Below, one piece after another: positions 33,566 through 45,358 of a stretch of 64,000 nucleotides of DNA (positions are counted from its first letter, which is position 1; each line of letters begins with the position of its first letter). Origin of the DNA: Tricholoma matsutake (lineage: Eukaryota > Basidiomycota > Agaricomycetes > Agaricales > Tricholomataceae); NCBI GenBank assembly GCA_026075535.2, contig AP026547.1, forward strand, positions 9,796,001-9,860,000, in the 5' to 3' direction. Below the pieces are notes generated by a model. It was not told the origin of the DNA. It did not search any database and worked only from the letters and a program-made list of their open reading frames with translations. A program made the translations under genes and the position numbers.

Positions 33566-34180
33566 TCAGTCAAGGCAATGATATAGTTTAAGGTCTCTGG
33601 TGCCTTTGAGATATTGTACCAGCTGTATGGCTGCCTTGCAGTGTTCAAATGAGTAACAATTAAGGAAGTGTGACAGTTGTTGGATGGCATAGGAAATGTC
33701 AGGGTGGGTTCTGATTGCCACATATAATAGGCATCTGACTAGGGAGCGATAGGGGAGCTTATTAAGCTGGAACTGCTTGTCAGAGGACAGGGTGTTACAA
33801 TTGAAATGGTGGAGCTTGGATCCAGGTTCCAGTGGGGCAGATACTGGGTGCACATCTTTCTGGCCAAATTGATCAATAACTTTGTTGATAAGGGCAGTCT
33901 GTGAGAGCACAACCATACACACCATTCTATCTCAAGTCACTGCAATCCCAATAAGGAAACATGCAGTTCCCAACTCAGAAACAGTCCAGACTTTTTGCAT
34001 CTGGTCCTTGAACCTCTCATTCTCATCCTTGGAGTCAGCTATGGACAAATAATCATTGATGTGGACAGCAGCAATTATAGTCCCAGAATCAGTCTTGCAG
34101 TAATATATACAATACTCACATGGCAGATGGGTGAATCCCCAAGAGAGCATTTGGTTCCATATATGCCCACTTTGTTTCAT
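33566..34180 (-). pseudogene. Copia-type reverse transcriptase fragment
   Basis: Minus-strand frames 34,180-33,932 and 33,925-33,566 are in the same phase, separated by a TGA. The first has CEYCIYYCKTDSGTIIAAVH followed by INDYLSIA (the YVDD box, here HIND), and VWTVSELGTACFLIGIAV. The second has ALINKVIDQFGQKDVHPVSA, KLPYRSLVRCLLYVAIRTHP and LVQYLKGTRDLKL. These are the last RT motifs of Copia polyproteins. RNase H, integrase and gag are missing. Confidence 0.8.
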
Positions 34181-34189
34181 GACATATAG

Positions 34190-35975
34190 ACGGTGTTCAA
34201 GTTGTCACTAGTGCATTGAGGTCCAGTCCATAGAACTGGGGACCAGACAACCAGACCACAATTTTAGTCTGGTCCTATAGGACCATTGGTCATGGTCCTA
34301 CCAGTTCATGTTTCAGTCTGGTCCTATAGGACCATTGGTCATGGTCCTACCAGTTCATGTTTCAGTCTGGTCTACAGTTCACTGACCTCACAAAAAACAG
34401 AAGAACTGTCCAAGACCGGTTATGACTGGTCTTGAATCAAACTTGGAGATATAATATTATATTGATACACTAAAACTAATATATATACAAGGGGATGCCC
34501 CTGCTTGTGGTGGCAGTGGTCTCCTACACTCATCATTCACCATCGCTGCTGAGCCCCTCACACTCCATTATCCACCCTGCGAGCAGAGGCTTGCAGTGGT
34601 GGTGCATGGGCAGATGGGTATGGTGTGCTCATTTTTGTGGTTTCGTGCTGGTAGTAACCTAGAAAACAAAGAAAAAGAAGTAATTAGTTATATTAAACAT
34701 CAAAGAAACAAACAAAAAAACCTACCATGGTCCAAACAATGCTTGGCATCATTTTGGCTGCACTATGTGTGTGGCTCATTTGCAGCCATGGGTGGGGGTG
34801 GCATATGTTGAAAAGTATATAGAACTGCACAACATGTACATGCTAAATCTCCTACATATGGTGCACCACAACAGAGAATAAATTGGAGGGGAAAAAATGG
34901 TCGTGTGGTGGGTGGCATTGCTCATGAATGGCACACATATAGACTTCGTTGAATCTAATCTACCATCAAGCTTGTATCTGGCCAATCTTCATGATTTGAT
35001 ATATGCTCTGAGTTTGTGGCAGCCAGTTTTCAGTTATAGCACCACAAATACATTTATGCAACCAGTTACCACAGCTATTTCCCATTACCAATTGCCAGAT
35101 ATTTGGTATAAATCCAATTTATTCACTGAGCTACATACCAGTGCAGTAGAACTAGTAAGTACATGCTACATATAACAGTTTTCATGATATGAAATCAATA
35201 CTCCAGTCCCCATGTTGAGCAGAACAGAAAGAGGTGGTGGTATTGTTGCTGCCATCTGCTGGTGGTCAGCATCCCCCATTTGTTGATACCTCACTTTGGT
35301 CATCAGCATCCCTGTCCTATCCATCACACCCTCACTAAAATTATTGGGCAGTCTATCACCATGGGCACCACTTGTCTGTGGGTCAATGGAATGTTGCTAC
35401 CATGGTCACTCAAGTCAGTCATGGGGGAGGGGAAGTGGCAAGCCACATACCTTGTAGATTGTGCACCCTGCCAGTGCTGTCACTGGTTGAAAGGGTTAGT
35501 AGGGTAGGCAGTGGGAGTAGAGAGCCATGTACCTTGAGCTATGTGCCCTGCACCTCCTGTCAACACTCTCAGATGGACTCACATCCCATTTACACCAGTA
35601 GATGTGTTGCACATGCAATGACTGTTGTATGTCCTGGAAGAGAATGTGTATTAATGGTAAATAGATAGGAAAAGAAACCTTACATACTTTATGTGTGCTG
35701 TGGTGTATATGACAGTGAAGAGGAAGGTGATGGTTGGCACAGTGGATGATGGAAGATAGTTGATGGTTGAAGAAAAGTGACTCTGTTTGTTTGGTCATTG
35801 CAAATGTGGGTTCCGGGGGTAAGGAGTACTTTCAGAGGCCTCTGTGTCTATCAAATGTGCTCCCACATTCCTTATCAACAAAGGCTTCCCCTTCTACTTA
35901 GTGATGTACAGGGCCTGGCTCAGCTTCAGTGGGCTCAGGCTCGGTTCAGGCTGAGCTCAGGCTCAGCCCATTGCT
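34190..35975. other. Unassigned repeat-rich tract
   Basis: Contains the 49-bp repeat, a composite module on the minus strand (about 34,560-34,760), and a plus-strand segment at 34,896-35,025 that is a diverged inverted copy of 24,200-24,310 (shared words include ATCAAGCTTGTATCTGGCCA). Frames of 80-100 codons at 35,262-35,800 overlap one another on both strands and look like chance. No gene recognised. Confidence 0.45.
34266..34373. repeat. 49-bp tandem repeat, about 2.1 units
   Basis: AGTCTGGTCCTATAGGACCA starts at 34,266 and again at 34,315, with a third AGTCTGGTC at 34,364. Each unit holds two near-palindromes (GGTCCTATAGGACC and the GGTCATGGTCC stretch). The surrounding ACCGGTT and CCAGTCC words resemble the subterminal sequence of the two hAT elements, so this may be another family member. 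Confidence 0.8.
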
Positions 35976-37310
35976 GTGCCAAGCAGCACTCTCCCAGCCA
36001 TGCACATTACACTCCAATCTCCAGCTCTTCCCCCACTGAATCCTGTCAGCACTGTGCTGCTCACTCCCAGCAGTGTTATCACTATGCCACTGGTTTTAAC
36101 CACAGCTACACCACCCATTGATGCTCAACATTCTGCAGCTGCATCAGTCATTGCCATTTCTGCACCTGTTCCCACAACCATGCAAACTACAACTCCGGAA
36201 GCTCAGACCAACCAAGCAGAAGCAGCTGCAAGAGGCAAGGGCAAGGGCAAGGGCAAGGAAAAGGAGGTCGTAGAACACCTGGCTCCACCTCAGTCAAAAT
36301 GCCAAAAGGTGTCACCACAGCTGGTGCCGCCTCACCACCTCAAAACAGAGGACAGTGACGTCATGCCGGCTTGACAAAAGAGAAACCCCTCATCCACACC
36401 AACATGGCAAGCATCACGGCCACTCCTGCTCTACCTGAAGACATTATATGGAGGTCCATTGTGGAATGGCCCACTCCTCTGTGCGACACCTGTAGTTCAA
36501 GGGGCCCTGCCAATCTGCCAAACAACTGGCATCCAGATTGCTTGCATGATGTGCCACAAGGGCAAGACAAAATGCTTGTATACTGCATCATGTACAGCAT
36601 GGCGGGATGAATTGATAGTGGCAGGGGAGCTCAAGGGGAGCAAAAAGGTCATTGGGAAGAAAAAGGTGAAGGCAGAGGAAAGTGAATGACCGAGAACAGC
36701 ACCAAAGAGAAAACACTGGGCAGAAGACACCGCCGGTGAGCAGGCAGATGAGTATGTTCCCATAATGCCAGCCCCAGTCCCCTCAACTTCATGCACCTCC
36801 CACTGTATACCAACCCCCGAGCCTGTCACATCAACAACCCTCACAATGCCACAATCCCTTGACACCACACTTCCTGCACCACCACCACCAGGTCATGTCA
36901 ACCATCCCAGTTGTGTGCCCACTGTTGGTGGTTCACAATGGGAGCTTCAAGACCTCCGTGTTCTCATATCAGTCTTGGCAGAAAATCAAGGGAAATTGGA
37001 TCAGGAAAGCTTGATGTTGCATGGATACATGGAAGTTCTCAACACCTTGAAGGAAAAGATGATGGTGAGCATTCCAGCATTGGAGGCTGAGATGAGTGGG
37101 TTGAGAGAAAAGGTGCTGGTGAGCATTCCAGTGCTGGAGGCTGAGATGAGGGGTTTGAGGAATGGGATGGAGTTGGAGAAGATGAAGCATAGGGCACAGC
37201 ATGGGTATGGGTATGGGTATGGGATTGCCATACCTGGGCAACACTGTACCCTTTTCCACGGTGTTACGGGTATGTGCGGGTATGCCGGTACCTGGATTTT
37301 GGTCAGGTGA
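35976..37310 (+). pseudogene. Decayed Cys-cluster (zinc-finger-like) hypothetical protein
   Basis: One phase runs from 35,976 to 37,310 with two in-frame TGA codons (36,372 and 36,687). It encodes a Pro/Thr/Ser-rich start, a GKGKGKGKEKE basic repeat, then ACMMCHKGKTKC. A preceding CDTC pair lies in another frame (about 36,485), implying local indels. After a basic linker (KKVIGKKKVKAEE) the C-terminal part is helical, with an 18-residue tandem repeat (MVSIPALEAEM and VLVSIPVLEAEM). Proteins of this layout are common unnamed repeats in agaricomycete genomes; function unknown. Confidence 0.5.
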
Positions 37311-37470
37311 GTGATCATCTGACCTTGTTGATTACTCACAACACGTCTAATTCTATATAGGATGATCCAACCACCACCATAGCACCCCCAACCACCGCCA
37401 TGAGCAACTGCTTGCAGGGTGGAAACGGGGAGTGACAACAATGAGTAAGCAACCACAATTGCCACAACAT

Positions 37471-37960
37471 GGCCCAAATGATGTGAATCGTTGTTTGGGC
37501 CTATAGTAAGTTTTTTTGTGTTTCATTTCTTGTTTTTTGTAAACTAACTGATTATGTTTCTTCTTTTTCAGGTTCTAAACTACTGATAATGATGGACGAC
37601 GACAGCTAATGACACACACCCAACAGTACCACAGTAAGTTTTTTTTTCATTCGTTTCTTTTTTCATAAACTAACTATTTTGTTTCTTTCATTTCCTAGGT
37701 TGGAATTCCCTCAGAATGAGGAGCTCACACAGAACGACCCCACGCCTACACCGCCACATCATGACAGCACACCACCTGCCCCAGCCTCATGGGCAACTGC
37801 TTGTGGGGTGGATAGTTGGTGGAATGACAACAATGACCAGGAGGAGGACCTGAGACGATAGCACCCCCAACTGCCACCACGAGCAACTGCTCCTGGGGTG
37901 GAAATGCTACAGGCAGCACCCCCCCCCCCCTCTCTCACTGCAAATGTGAGCGGGGGGGTT
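37471..37960 (+). repeat. Composite repeat modules with intron-like segments and palindromes
   Basis: GGCCCAAATG...TTGTTTGGGCC (37,471-37,502) is followed by GTAAGTTTTTTT (37,506), an AG near 37,572, and GTTCTAAACTACTGATAATG. A second intron-like segment runs from GTAAGTTTTTTTT (37,635) to TAG near 37,700. The palindromic word AGCAACTGCTTG/TGG occurs at about 37,403, 37,792 and 37,882, each followed by GGGTGGA. Confidence 0.65.
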
Positions 37961-38028
37961 ACTCATTCTGTTCTCGGCGACTACAGGCACCACCCCCCCT
38001 CCCTCACTCCAAACGCAAGAGGGGGGTC
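37918..38028. repeat. Two C-tract/G-tract hairpins
   Basis: CCCCCCCTCTCTCACTGCAA followed by ATGTGAGCGGGGGGG (about 37,919-37,958), and CCCCCCTCCCTCACTCC followed by AAACGCAAGAGGGGGG (about 37,992-38,027). Each folds into a GC-rich stem. Related stems occur at 63,370-63,397 and 63,427-63,452. Confidence 0.65.
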
Positions 38029-38212
38029 ACTTTCTATATATTAATTTAGTGTAATTAGATTATTAAAATACATATTCATATCAATACCCACAAATAACCA
38101 TGGGTAATCTGCAAAAACCTGCAGTAACACCATACCCCTACCCATGTGGGTACGATGTTCATGGGTATGGGTAGGGGTATACGAAAATATACCCAAGGGT
38201 TACCTGTGCCAT

Positions 38213-38460
38213 TGTAGCCGTGGCAGCAGCCCCCGCAGCAGAGCCCACAGCCAGAGTCCGGCATCTCCCTTAGTGGTCATGTGACCTTGTTGACAGACAC
38301 ATGCTTGTTGTAGACAGGAATGGATCTGGGCTTGTCCGCGTCCATAGTGCCTCCCGTCTAGTAGTAGACACGAGTCTGTCCTGAGCCACTCCTGTCTAGT
38401 AGTAGACGGAAGCCCGGGTCCCCGCTAGTCCCATTAGGGTGGTTTGACTGGCCGTCTCCA
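38213..38460 (+). repeat. 5' LTR of the Gypsy element (248 bp)
   Basis: Starts TGTAGCCG and ends GTCTCCA. Contains two copies of GTCTAGTAGTAGAC. Differs from the 3' LTR at about 17 sites, all transitions, about 16 at CpG positions by hand count. Confidence 0.93.
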
Positions 38461-38913
38461 TCTGGTGACAACAGCGAGATTCCTACTCGGCTACTCTACT
38501 TGTAATCTCGGGGCATCTGCCATCTGTCAACTCAGTTCTTCATCTGTTTTGGCTTTCGGTCCACTCGGTTTCAGCTCAGTTCTCTGCTCAGTCTCGGTTC
38601 GCCTGCTCATCTTGGCCACAGCTTCCCGAGTACCTGTCTAATCATTCGTCTGATCTATCTACCACACGCCGGCCTCACACCCGCTACACTGGCGAGAACC
38701 ACACAACGAGACGACAAGGGTAGATTCCTACCATCTACCACACCCAAGACCACAGCCCAGTCCTCAGCAACATCCTCCTTCACCCTTCCATCAGTATCCG
38801 ACATCTCCATCAGCCCCATCTCAACCAGCCCCCGACCCCCACCAGCCATACCGCCTCCCACCCCACAGTTTTCAGCACCCACCACACCTACCCCTTCCGA
38901 CGATGAAGACACC

Positions 38914-40164
38914 ATGTCAGACAACACAAAACTGTTCTGGGGCAATGACGAACACGAGGACAAAAACCCCTGGGACTTCATCATTGCCATCGAGCACCAA
39001 TTCTTGCTTAAGACCAACGTCTCCGATGCTCAGAAACTTCGAATGTTTGAGCTCAACTTGAAGGTGGGCTCTGTCGCCAATCAATGGTGGGACAGTCTGA
39101 GCTCGGGGGACAATGACACCTGGGAACATCTAGTAGCTTCGTTCACGAAGAGATGGCCAACCAAACCACCCACCGTGAAAACAGTCGAGGAGAAGCAAGC
39201 TGCGTTGGAACGAATGATGATCACAGAAGAAGAAGTTGGGAAACGAGTAAAGGTGAAAGGAGTTGAAGAGTTTGTGCATGTAGTATGGGCGGACAAGGTA
39301 GAACGCTTGGCAGCAGCAATCCCCAACACAAACGGTCTCCTGATTGGTGCCGTTTGAAAGAAAATGCCCAGGATTCTACAGAAGGTAACGGGTTCGGGGC
39401 ATATCGACTGGGCAATGTTCTGCAAGGCTGTCTGCACAGCAACACTTTCCCAGATCGACGAGGCACGGGAGGAGGAAAGGGAGGCACGACACGTTTGCGA
39501 AGAGCTGAAGAAGCTACAGGATGCACGCAGCGCGACGACAAGAGACCTCACCAGCTCATTCCAAAGGTTCACCATAGGTACACCCTCCCCAACGCCAAGA
39601 TTCCCCACACTCTGAAACCAAACCCCACAGACACAACAGAACTGCTCCCCAACCCCAACGTTCAGCGCGAACAATCCATTTGCAAACACCACCAGCCCAA
39701 ATACACAAAACCAGCCCCCATACCGACAGAACAGACTCCCCATGGAACACATGGCAGACGTCATACGGCTAGTGCTCCCCATCCACCCAAACACCCCTGC
39801 CGGACGAGCAGCATATAATGCGCAGATCGCGCAATGGGACAACGACTACCCGGGACAGTTAGTAAGCGAGCTACGTCTGTACCCCCTCTCACCTGGAACA
39901 GCTCCCGTCGCATCGGGAGAATGTTGGAAATGCGGCATGATCGGGCACATGAGCCCCAACTGTGACAGTCCCAATCAAGTACTGGCCTTCGAAGGACGCT
40001 GGAGATCGATCGCAGCAACGATCAAGCGTAGCTGTCCACCAACCACAACAAGGAACGTCAATTATGTCGCTACCAACCCGTGGGTCACGAAGGAGGAATA
40101 CGATCAACAGGTCATCACGGACTTCCTGGCAGAGCAGGGAAAAGGACCAGGGTCGTTGGCGTAG
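38914..40164 (+). pseudogene. gag: Gypsy gag polyprotein (two in-frame TGA)
   Basis: One phase from ATG 38,914 to TAG 40,164 (417 codons) is broken only by TGA at 39,355 and 39,613. The capsid-like part includes NPWDFIIAIEHQFLLKTNVS, LNLKVGSVANQWWDSL and the VKTVEEKQAALERM segment. A canonical CCHC zinc knuckle, CWKCGMIGHMSPNC, lies near 39,924-39,965. The 3' end overlaps pol by 85 nt with a GGGAAAA slippery heptamer in the gag frame at 40,137-40,143. The start is the first ATG of the conserved frame; a Pro-rich upstream stretch could be untranslated leader. Confidence 0.85.
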
Positions 40165-43100
40165 AACGGGAGGTTCCACTGATGACCCAGACCAAGTACC
40201 ATAATAGCGCAGCAGTCCTTGGATGTAGCAAGGCATCATCCAAGGACAAGGAAATGCTGTCTATCGCAAGGTGTACCTTAGGTAGTGAGGAGGGAGCTTT
40301 ACCAGTGTCAGTAGTGGTTATCCCAGACACCAACATGTATCTAGCCAAGGCACAATCCATCATTGTTGACCTGTATGGTGTGGAGAGCGAAGATGAGCAA
40401 AGGAACAGCCAACCATTCCTACACACAATTGAATTGCACGGTCCACAGGGAGAGATCGTAAGAATCAAGAGTACATTCAATGATGGTGCGATGGTGAACG
40501 CAGTCGACCTATCAGTATACCAGAAATCTGAGCACCACCTCAAACCTCTGGACAAATCCAACCGTATCCTACGAATGGCAGATGGCTGGCTGGTACCCTC
40601 AGCTGGCAATTGGAATGGCGAGGTTACCATTGGCAATATCACATGGGGGGACACCTTTGAGGTCTTCAACAGCAAAGGGGCTTGGCTAGCACTGTTCAGG
40701 AAACCATTGCTGAAGAAGTTCAAAGCAATCCATGACTACGACACAGATATTGTGAAAATCCCCAAGGACGGTGATTGGGTAGTTCTATGGAACCAATACC
40801 CATGCGGAAAGAGCACAGAAACAACACTCCCGACCAGTCAGGATTTAAACATCAACCAGCGCACAAACTTCAAGGGGGATCACTGCGCACCCCCCTCGAG
40901 GCAAGTCTCACATGATGGAAATGATAGTGAACCAGTTGATGTAGCAAGAAGTGAAACAGCATCACTACCCACAGGGGATCAAGACATGGACACAGAAAAG
41001 CACACAAACTTGAAGGGGGATCACTGCGCACCCCCCTCAAGGCAAGTCTACCAACATGATAATAGTATCAAGGAACCCATTGATGAGACAGCAATTGAGC
41101 AAGCAGAACATGGGGAACACCCCCTGGACAATGAGGAACAGGAAGGGGAAATTGCAAAAGGACAAGAAATACCAAAAATCCAACATCCACTTACCCAGGA
41201 AGGAAACAAGAGATGCATGCAAGAAGAACAAACCAAGTGGCGGGAAGCAAATGGCTTGAAAGGGAAGAAGACTCAAACAGACAGAGGAACAGCAAAGTGC
41301 AATAGGCTAGGAAGGCCATTGCGGAAGGGAGTACAACCAGCTTCCCAACCATCCCCTTCTGCTGCAATACTACCAACTGATACACCTAACAACCCAGATC
41401 CCGCACCAGACCACAAGGACAATATATGGACCATCAACACAGAGGTGCAGAACAGCGACTCTAGCACTGAGCAGAAAATACTTTCAGGCAACCTCGACAA
41501 AGCAGTGTTCACCCGACAATCAGACCCATTCAAATTAGAACGCGTGGATGCAGTACTGTCGGAACTCACCATAGGCAATGATCTAACTCAAGAGCAACAC
41601 GTAAGCATTGAAAACCTACTTCACGAGTTTGCTGACTGCTTTGCACTGTCCATGAGCGAGGTAACAGTAGTAGCAGGAGCAACACACAAGCTGAATGTGC
41701 CCGAAGGCACAGTATTCAAAACAAAGGTGAATCAATGACCACTCAGTGGGCCTCAAAAGGAATATTTCAACGGTGTGCTTGACAAGATGCTGGAGGCGGG
41801 TATAATTGCTCCAATCGACCATAATGATGTCAAATGTTGTGGTGCAACCACTCTAGCAAAGAAGGTGCATGAAGGTAATGGACTAACTATCGAGGAACTA
41901 CAGCACCGAGTCAACAACGAATGTGTCACGGCTGGGATCCCATCAGCATTCAAAGACCTCCCCCCCCCGAGATTTTGAGCAGCATGACACAGCACAAGTG
42001 GAGACGCAGACCAAGTGGCGAGTGTGTCAAGACTTCGCCGAACTGAACAAAGTGACGAAAGTACCCCCAATGCCCCAAGGAGACATACAGGCCAAACAAC
42101 AGCGTCTGAGTGGACACCGGTGGATAAACACATTTGACTTTGCAGCAGGGTTCTATGCTTGTGAAATTGGACCAGAAGACCAGCCATACGTATGCTCTAC
42201 GTTGAAGGACAAGGATACTTCTGTTACAAGCGCATGCCCTTTGGACTAACAGGTGCACCCTCCACTTTCGCAGAGATGACAGCCCAAGCACTAGGTGATC
42301 TTGTAGGCATACTGTTTGAACTGTTCATCGATGATGGAGGAATGGCTGGGGATGATGTCACAAAAACACTAGCTAACATCCGAACACTACTAACCAGAGT
42401 AAGGGAGAAAGGGCTCTCTTTATCAGCAGCCAAGTCAAGCTTCTTCATGACTGAGGCTGTCTTTGCTGGAGCAAGGGTGGGACCAACAGGCATAAAACCA
42501 GATCTGACAAAACTGACAGCTATTGTGGACTGGAAACGACCAACCGATCTGCAAAACCTAGCCGTGTTTACAGGACTAACAGGCTACTTTAGGTTGCTGA
42601 TCAAAGGATATGCAGCATTAGCCCAACCACTCACAGACTTGGCCAGAAGCCTTGACTTGCCCAAGGGGAAAGGAAAGGCAGCCTACCGACATGCCATGAA
42701 AGGACACTCGCTAGTTGGCTCATGGAAAGAGGAACATGAGAAGGCCTTCCTGGGACTAAAAATTGCCTTAACCAATGAACCAGTATTGAAAGGACCGAAG
42801 TTCGATGGCACACCATTTGTTGTCACTACAGATGGTTGTAAGTATGGTTTTGCAGGCATGCTTTCACAACGACACACTGCAGTCCTGCCCAATGGCAAAG
42901 AGGTCACACACATGCATCCAGTTGCATTCAGCAGCAAACGAACATCAGAATCTGAAGAGAAGTACAAACCATATTTACTAGAATTTGCTGCACTGAAATT
43001 CTCCCTAGACAAATTCTCTGATCTTATATGGGGCTACCCAGTTGAACTAGAGACTGACTGTCAGGCACTCAGGGACCACTTACTGAATGACAAGCTCAAC

Positions 43101-44759
43101 TCCACACACACTCAATGGAGGGATGGAGTACTAGCACACCAGATTATAGATGTATGACACAGACCAGGATGCCTGAATCCAGTCGCAGATGGCATCAGCA
43201 GGAAGTACGTGAACCTACCCACAGAAAAGAACGACAGCCATGAATGGACAGTAAGCGAAGACTGGGAAGCACGAACAGGCATTCAAAATGATATATTCCA
43301 AATTGAGTCACTGCCCACCTATGATGCCCTCAGAAACCGATTTGCTAACAAAAAAATATTCCTCAATGCCATAGAGGCATTGGCTGAACTAGAACATGGG
43401 AAAAGTATCAGAGAAAGGAAGAAAGCCAAGCACCGAGCAGAAGGGTACATGATCCAAGAAGGGAAATTATGGAAAATAGGTAACACCAAGTCCACACGAG
43501 CAAAACCACGGGTAGAGTGCATACCACAATCAGAGGCAGTCACACTAGCATGGGAGGAACACCGGAATCAAGGACATTTTCACAGGGACAATGTAAAAAT
43601 TGCACTGATGGACAGAATAGCTAGCCCACACCTTGACCAATCAATCACCAAGGCAATCATGGACTGTGGTAAGTGCAAAGGACATGGCCCAAAACACTTA
43701 CATTCACTGCTAGAACCCATAACAAGATGCCACCCATTTGAACTTCTTGCAGGAGACACCCTGGCCATGCCAAAAGGAAAAGGGGACTTTACAAAAATTG
43801 GATTATATGCAGATGTCTACTCACAGCATGTATGGGCAGATAAATTCAAGACCGCCGCATCAGCAGCCACCTCTTGGAGGACATTCAATAATATCTGCAC
43901 CACATTCACAGCACCCGAGGCCTTCATGGTTGACGGAGGTCACAAGTTTGACAATGACGCCGTTCGTGAGGCATGTGCCATACATAATGTGGAACTACGA
44001 GTAGTTCCAGGATACTCCCCCTGGATCAACGGTCTGATAGAAGGGATGAATGCAAAACTGTTGGGGAGGCTGAAAAGATTGTGCTCACCAGATCTAGGGG
44101 AGGACAAATACAATGCAATGGATGTACCAGCCTCATGGCCTGACCACCTGGAGGAAGCCATGGAATTTCTCAACAATTGCATTCTTCCAAACCTCAAGTT
44201 CTCACCCAATGAACTCCTTTTAGGCATCGTGATCAACACAAAGCATACACCAGCAGAGCAAACAGAGGAGGAAGTATCAGCAGATGAGGTTGAGGTCCAG
44301 ATGGCATATGTAGAGCAACAGGGATTAGACAGGTACGCACACATATCTTCTCATGCTCACAAGCGGAAGCTGGTGTTTGACAGGAAGGTCTTATCCTGAG
44401 CACCAAGAGAGGTCACATTCAAAGCTGGGCAGCTGGTACAAGTCTACAGAAGTGACCTAGACTTCACATTCAAGGCAGAATGGAAAATGGAACCAAAATG
44501 GTCAGCACCATGCCGAGTAACAAGCAGAGACCACAACTCCTATGAATTGGAAACAATGGAAGGACTACCCATCGGCAACAGGTTCTCCTCACGACGACTC
44601 CACAGATTCATCCCCCGCACTGGCACAATGCTACATGAGGCTCAAACAGCCATCGAAAAGCTACGGGGTGACCAGGAAGCCAAAGAAGACATTGTGCAGG
44701 AGGAAGTAAAAAGAATAGTGATTGATGAAGATGGTGACATAGAGTGGGAGGATGTATAA
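40080..44759 (+). pseudogene. pol: Gypsy pol polyprotein: protease, RT, RNase H, integrase
   Basis: Frame -1 relative to gag. A retropepsin-like site FNDGAMVNAV lies near 40,480. A long hydrophilic linker (about 40,830-41,500) has two copies of KGDHCAPPSRQV. RT: KWRVCQDFAELNKVTKVPPM (42,014), YKRMPFGLTGAPSTFAEM (42,230), and the catalytic box FIDD (about 42,325). RNase H around 42,815 has VTTDGCKYGFAGML. Integrase: zinc region HRNQGHFH...CGKC (43,560-43,680), then D-x58-D-x35-E built from AGDTLAMP, MVDGGHKFDND and GLIEGMN; a C-terminal chromo-like tail follows to 44,759. Breaks: TGA at 41,736, 43,155 and 44,397, a C-run frameshift near 41,965 and another near 42,190. Confidence 0.88.
40137..40143 (+). 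promoter_or_regulatory. Putative -1 ribosomal frameshift site GGGAAAA
   Basis: The gag codons read CAG GGA AAA GGA, so the heptamer is G GGA AAA in the exact X XXY YYZ phase. A -1 shift enters the pol frame (GGG AAA AGG ACC). The gag stop lies 20 nt downstream. Confidence 0.7.
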
Positions 44760-44856
44760 CACGAGGCAGACAAAGAACAGATACCATAAGACCCTGAGTC
44801 TAGACCACAATCCACCCTGACAGTTGACTGACATCGGTTATTTTCAAGGTCCGACT

Positions 44857-44870
44857 CCATATATATTAAG
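44857..44870 (+). promoter_or_regulatory. TATA-like box before the third Gypsy ORF
   Basis: CCATATATATTAAGG lies about 60 bp upstream of the ATG at 44,926, a spacing like that of the oxidase TATA boxes. It could drive a separate transcript; this is inference. Confidence 0.4.
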
Positions 44871-44925
44871 GCCTCATTTCGCTTTGGTTACCTCACTTCT
44901 ACCCCACACCCACGATCACATAAAT

Positions 44926-45195
44926 ATGTCCGGTACATGGCTTATTGGATGGATGGTGCTTTTTATTATTTTAGTGGCTCTGAGTCCCTTTGCCCTCATC
45001 ACACGGCGACCTCGACAAGGCCACAACATTGAACAAGGCGAGTTCCCCAGCTTCGTCAATCCAGAACTTGTTCAACGATGGCTTTCTACCCCAACACGAC
45101 CTAATATTGACTTCCCACTGGCTGCCCACTTGAGGCTTCGACAAAGGCCTCTTCCAAAGATAGATGAAACCCCGGAACAATACCTGTGGCCCTAA
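44926..45195 (+). CDS. Small membrane-protein ORF between pol and the 3' LTR
   Basis: The 89-residue product starts MSGTWLIGWMVLFIILVALS, a single strong hydrophobic segment (residues about 4-22), followed by a basic TRRPRQG stop-transfer stretch and a polar tail that ends YLWP. The frame is open upstream to 44,824, but the ATG at 44,926 (context AAATATG) starts right at the membrane segment. It occupies the position of env in retroviruses but shows no cleavage site, glycosylation-rich ectodomain or fusion peptide, so I do not call it an envelope. It has no in-frame TGA, unlike gag and pol. Function unknown. Confidence 0.55.
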   Translation: MSGTWLIGWMVLFIILVALSPFALITRRPRQGHNIEQGEFPSFVNPELVQRWLSTPTRPNIDFPLAAHLRLRQRPLPKIDETPEQYLWP

Positions 45196-45358
45196 ACAAC
45201 GTTTCTGTGTTGGGCCTCTAGGGGGAGCGATTGTCATGGACATGCCTCCTGAGGTGCATGGGTTGAGGTGAGGGTAAGGCATTGGTGCCTTGTACATACT
45301 TGTTTCGACATAGAGTTGAGATCGCAACAAGGGCATTGCTACTGTGAGGGGGGGCACA

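Noticed and set aside
34205..34480. Third hAT element with defined ends
   Set aside because: The ACCGGTT/CCAGTCC content resembles the family and TAGTG and CACTA occur, but no matching inverted ends or 8-bp duplication could be found.
44926..45195. Retroviral envelope gene
   Set aside because: The product is only 89 residues with one membrane segment and no ectodomain, cleavage site or fusion region; position alone is not enough.
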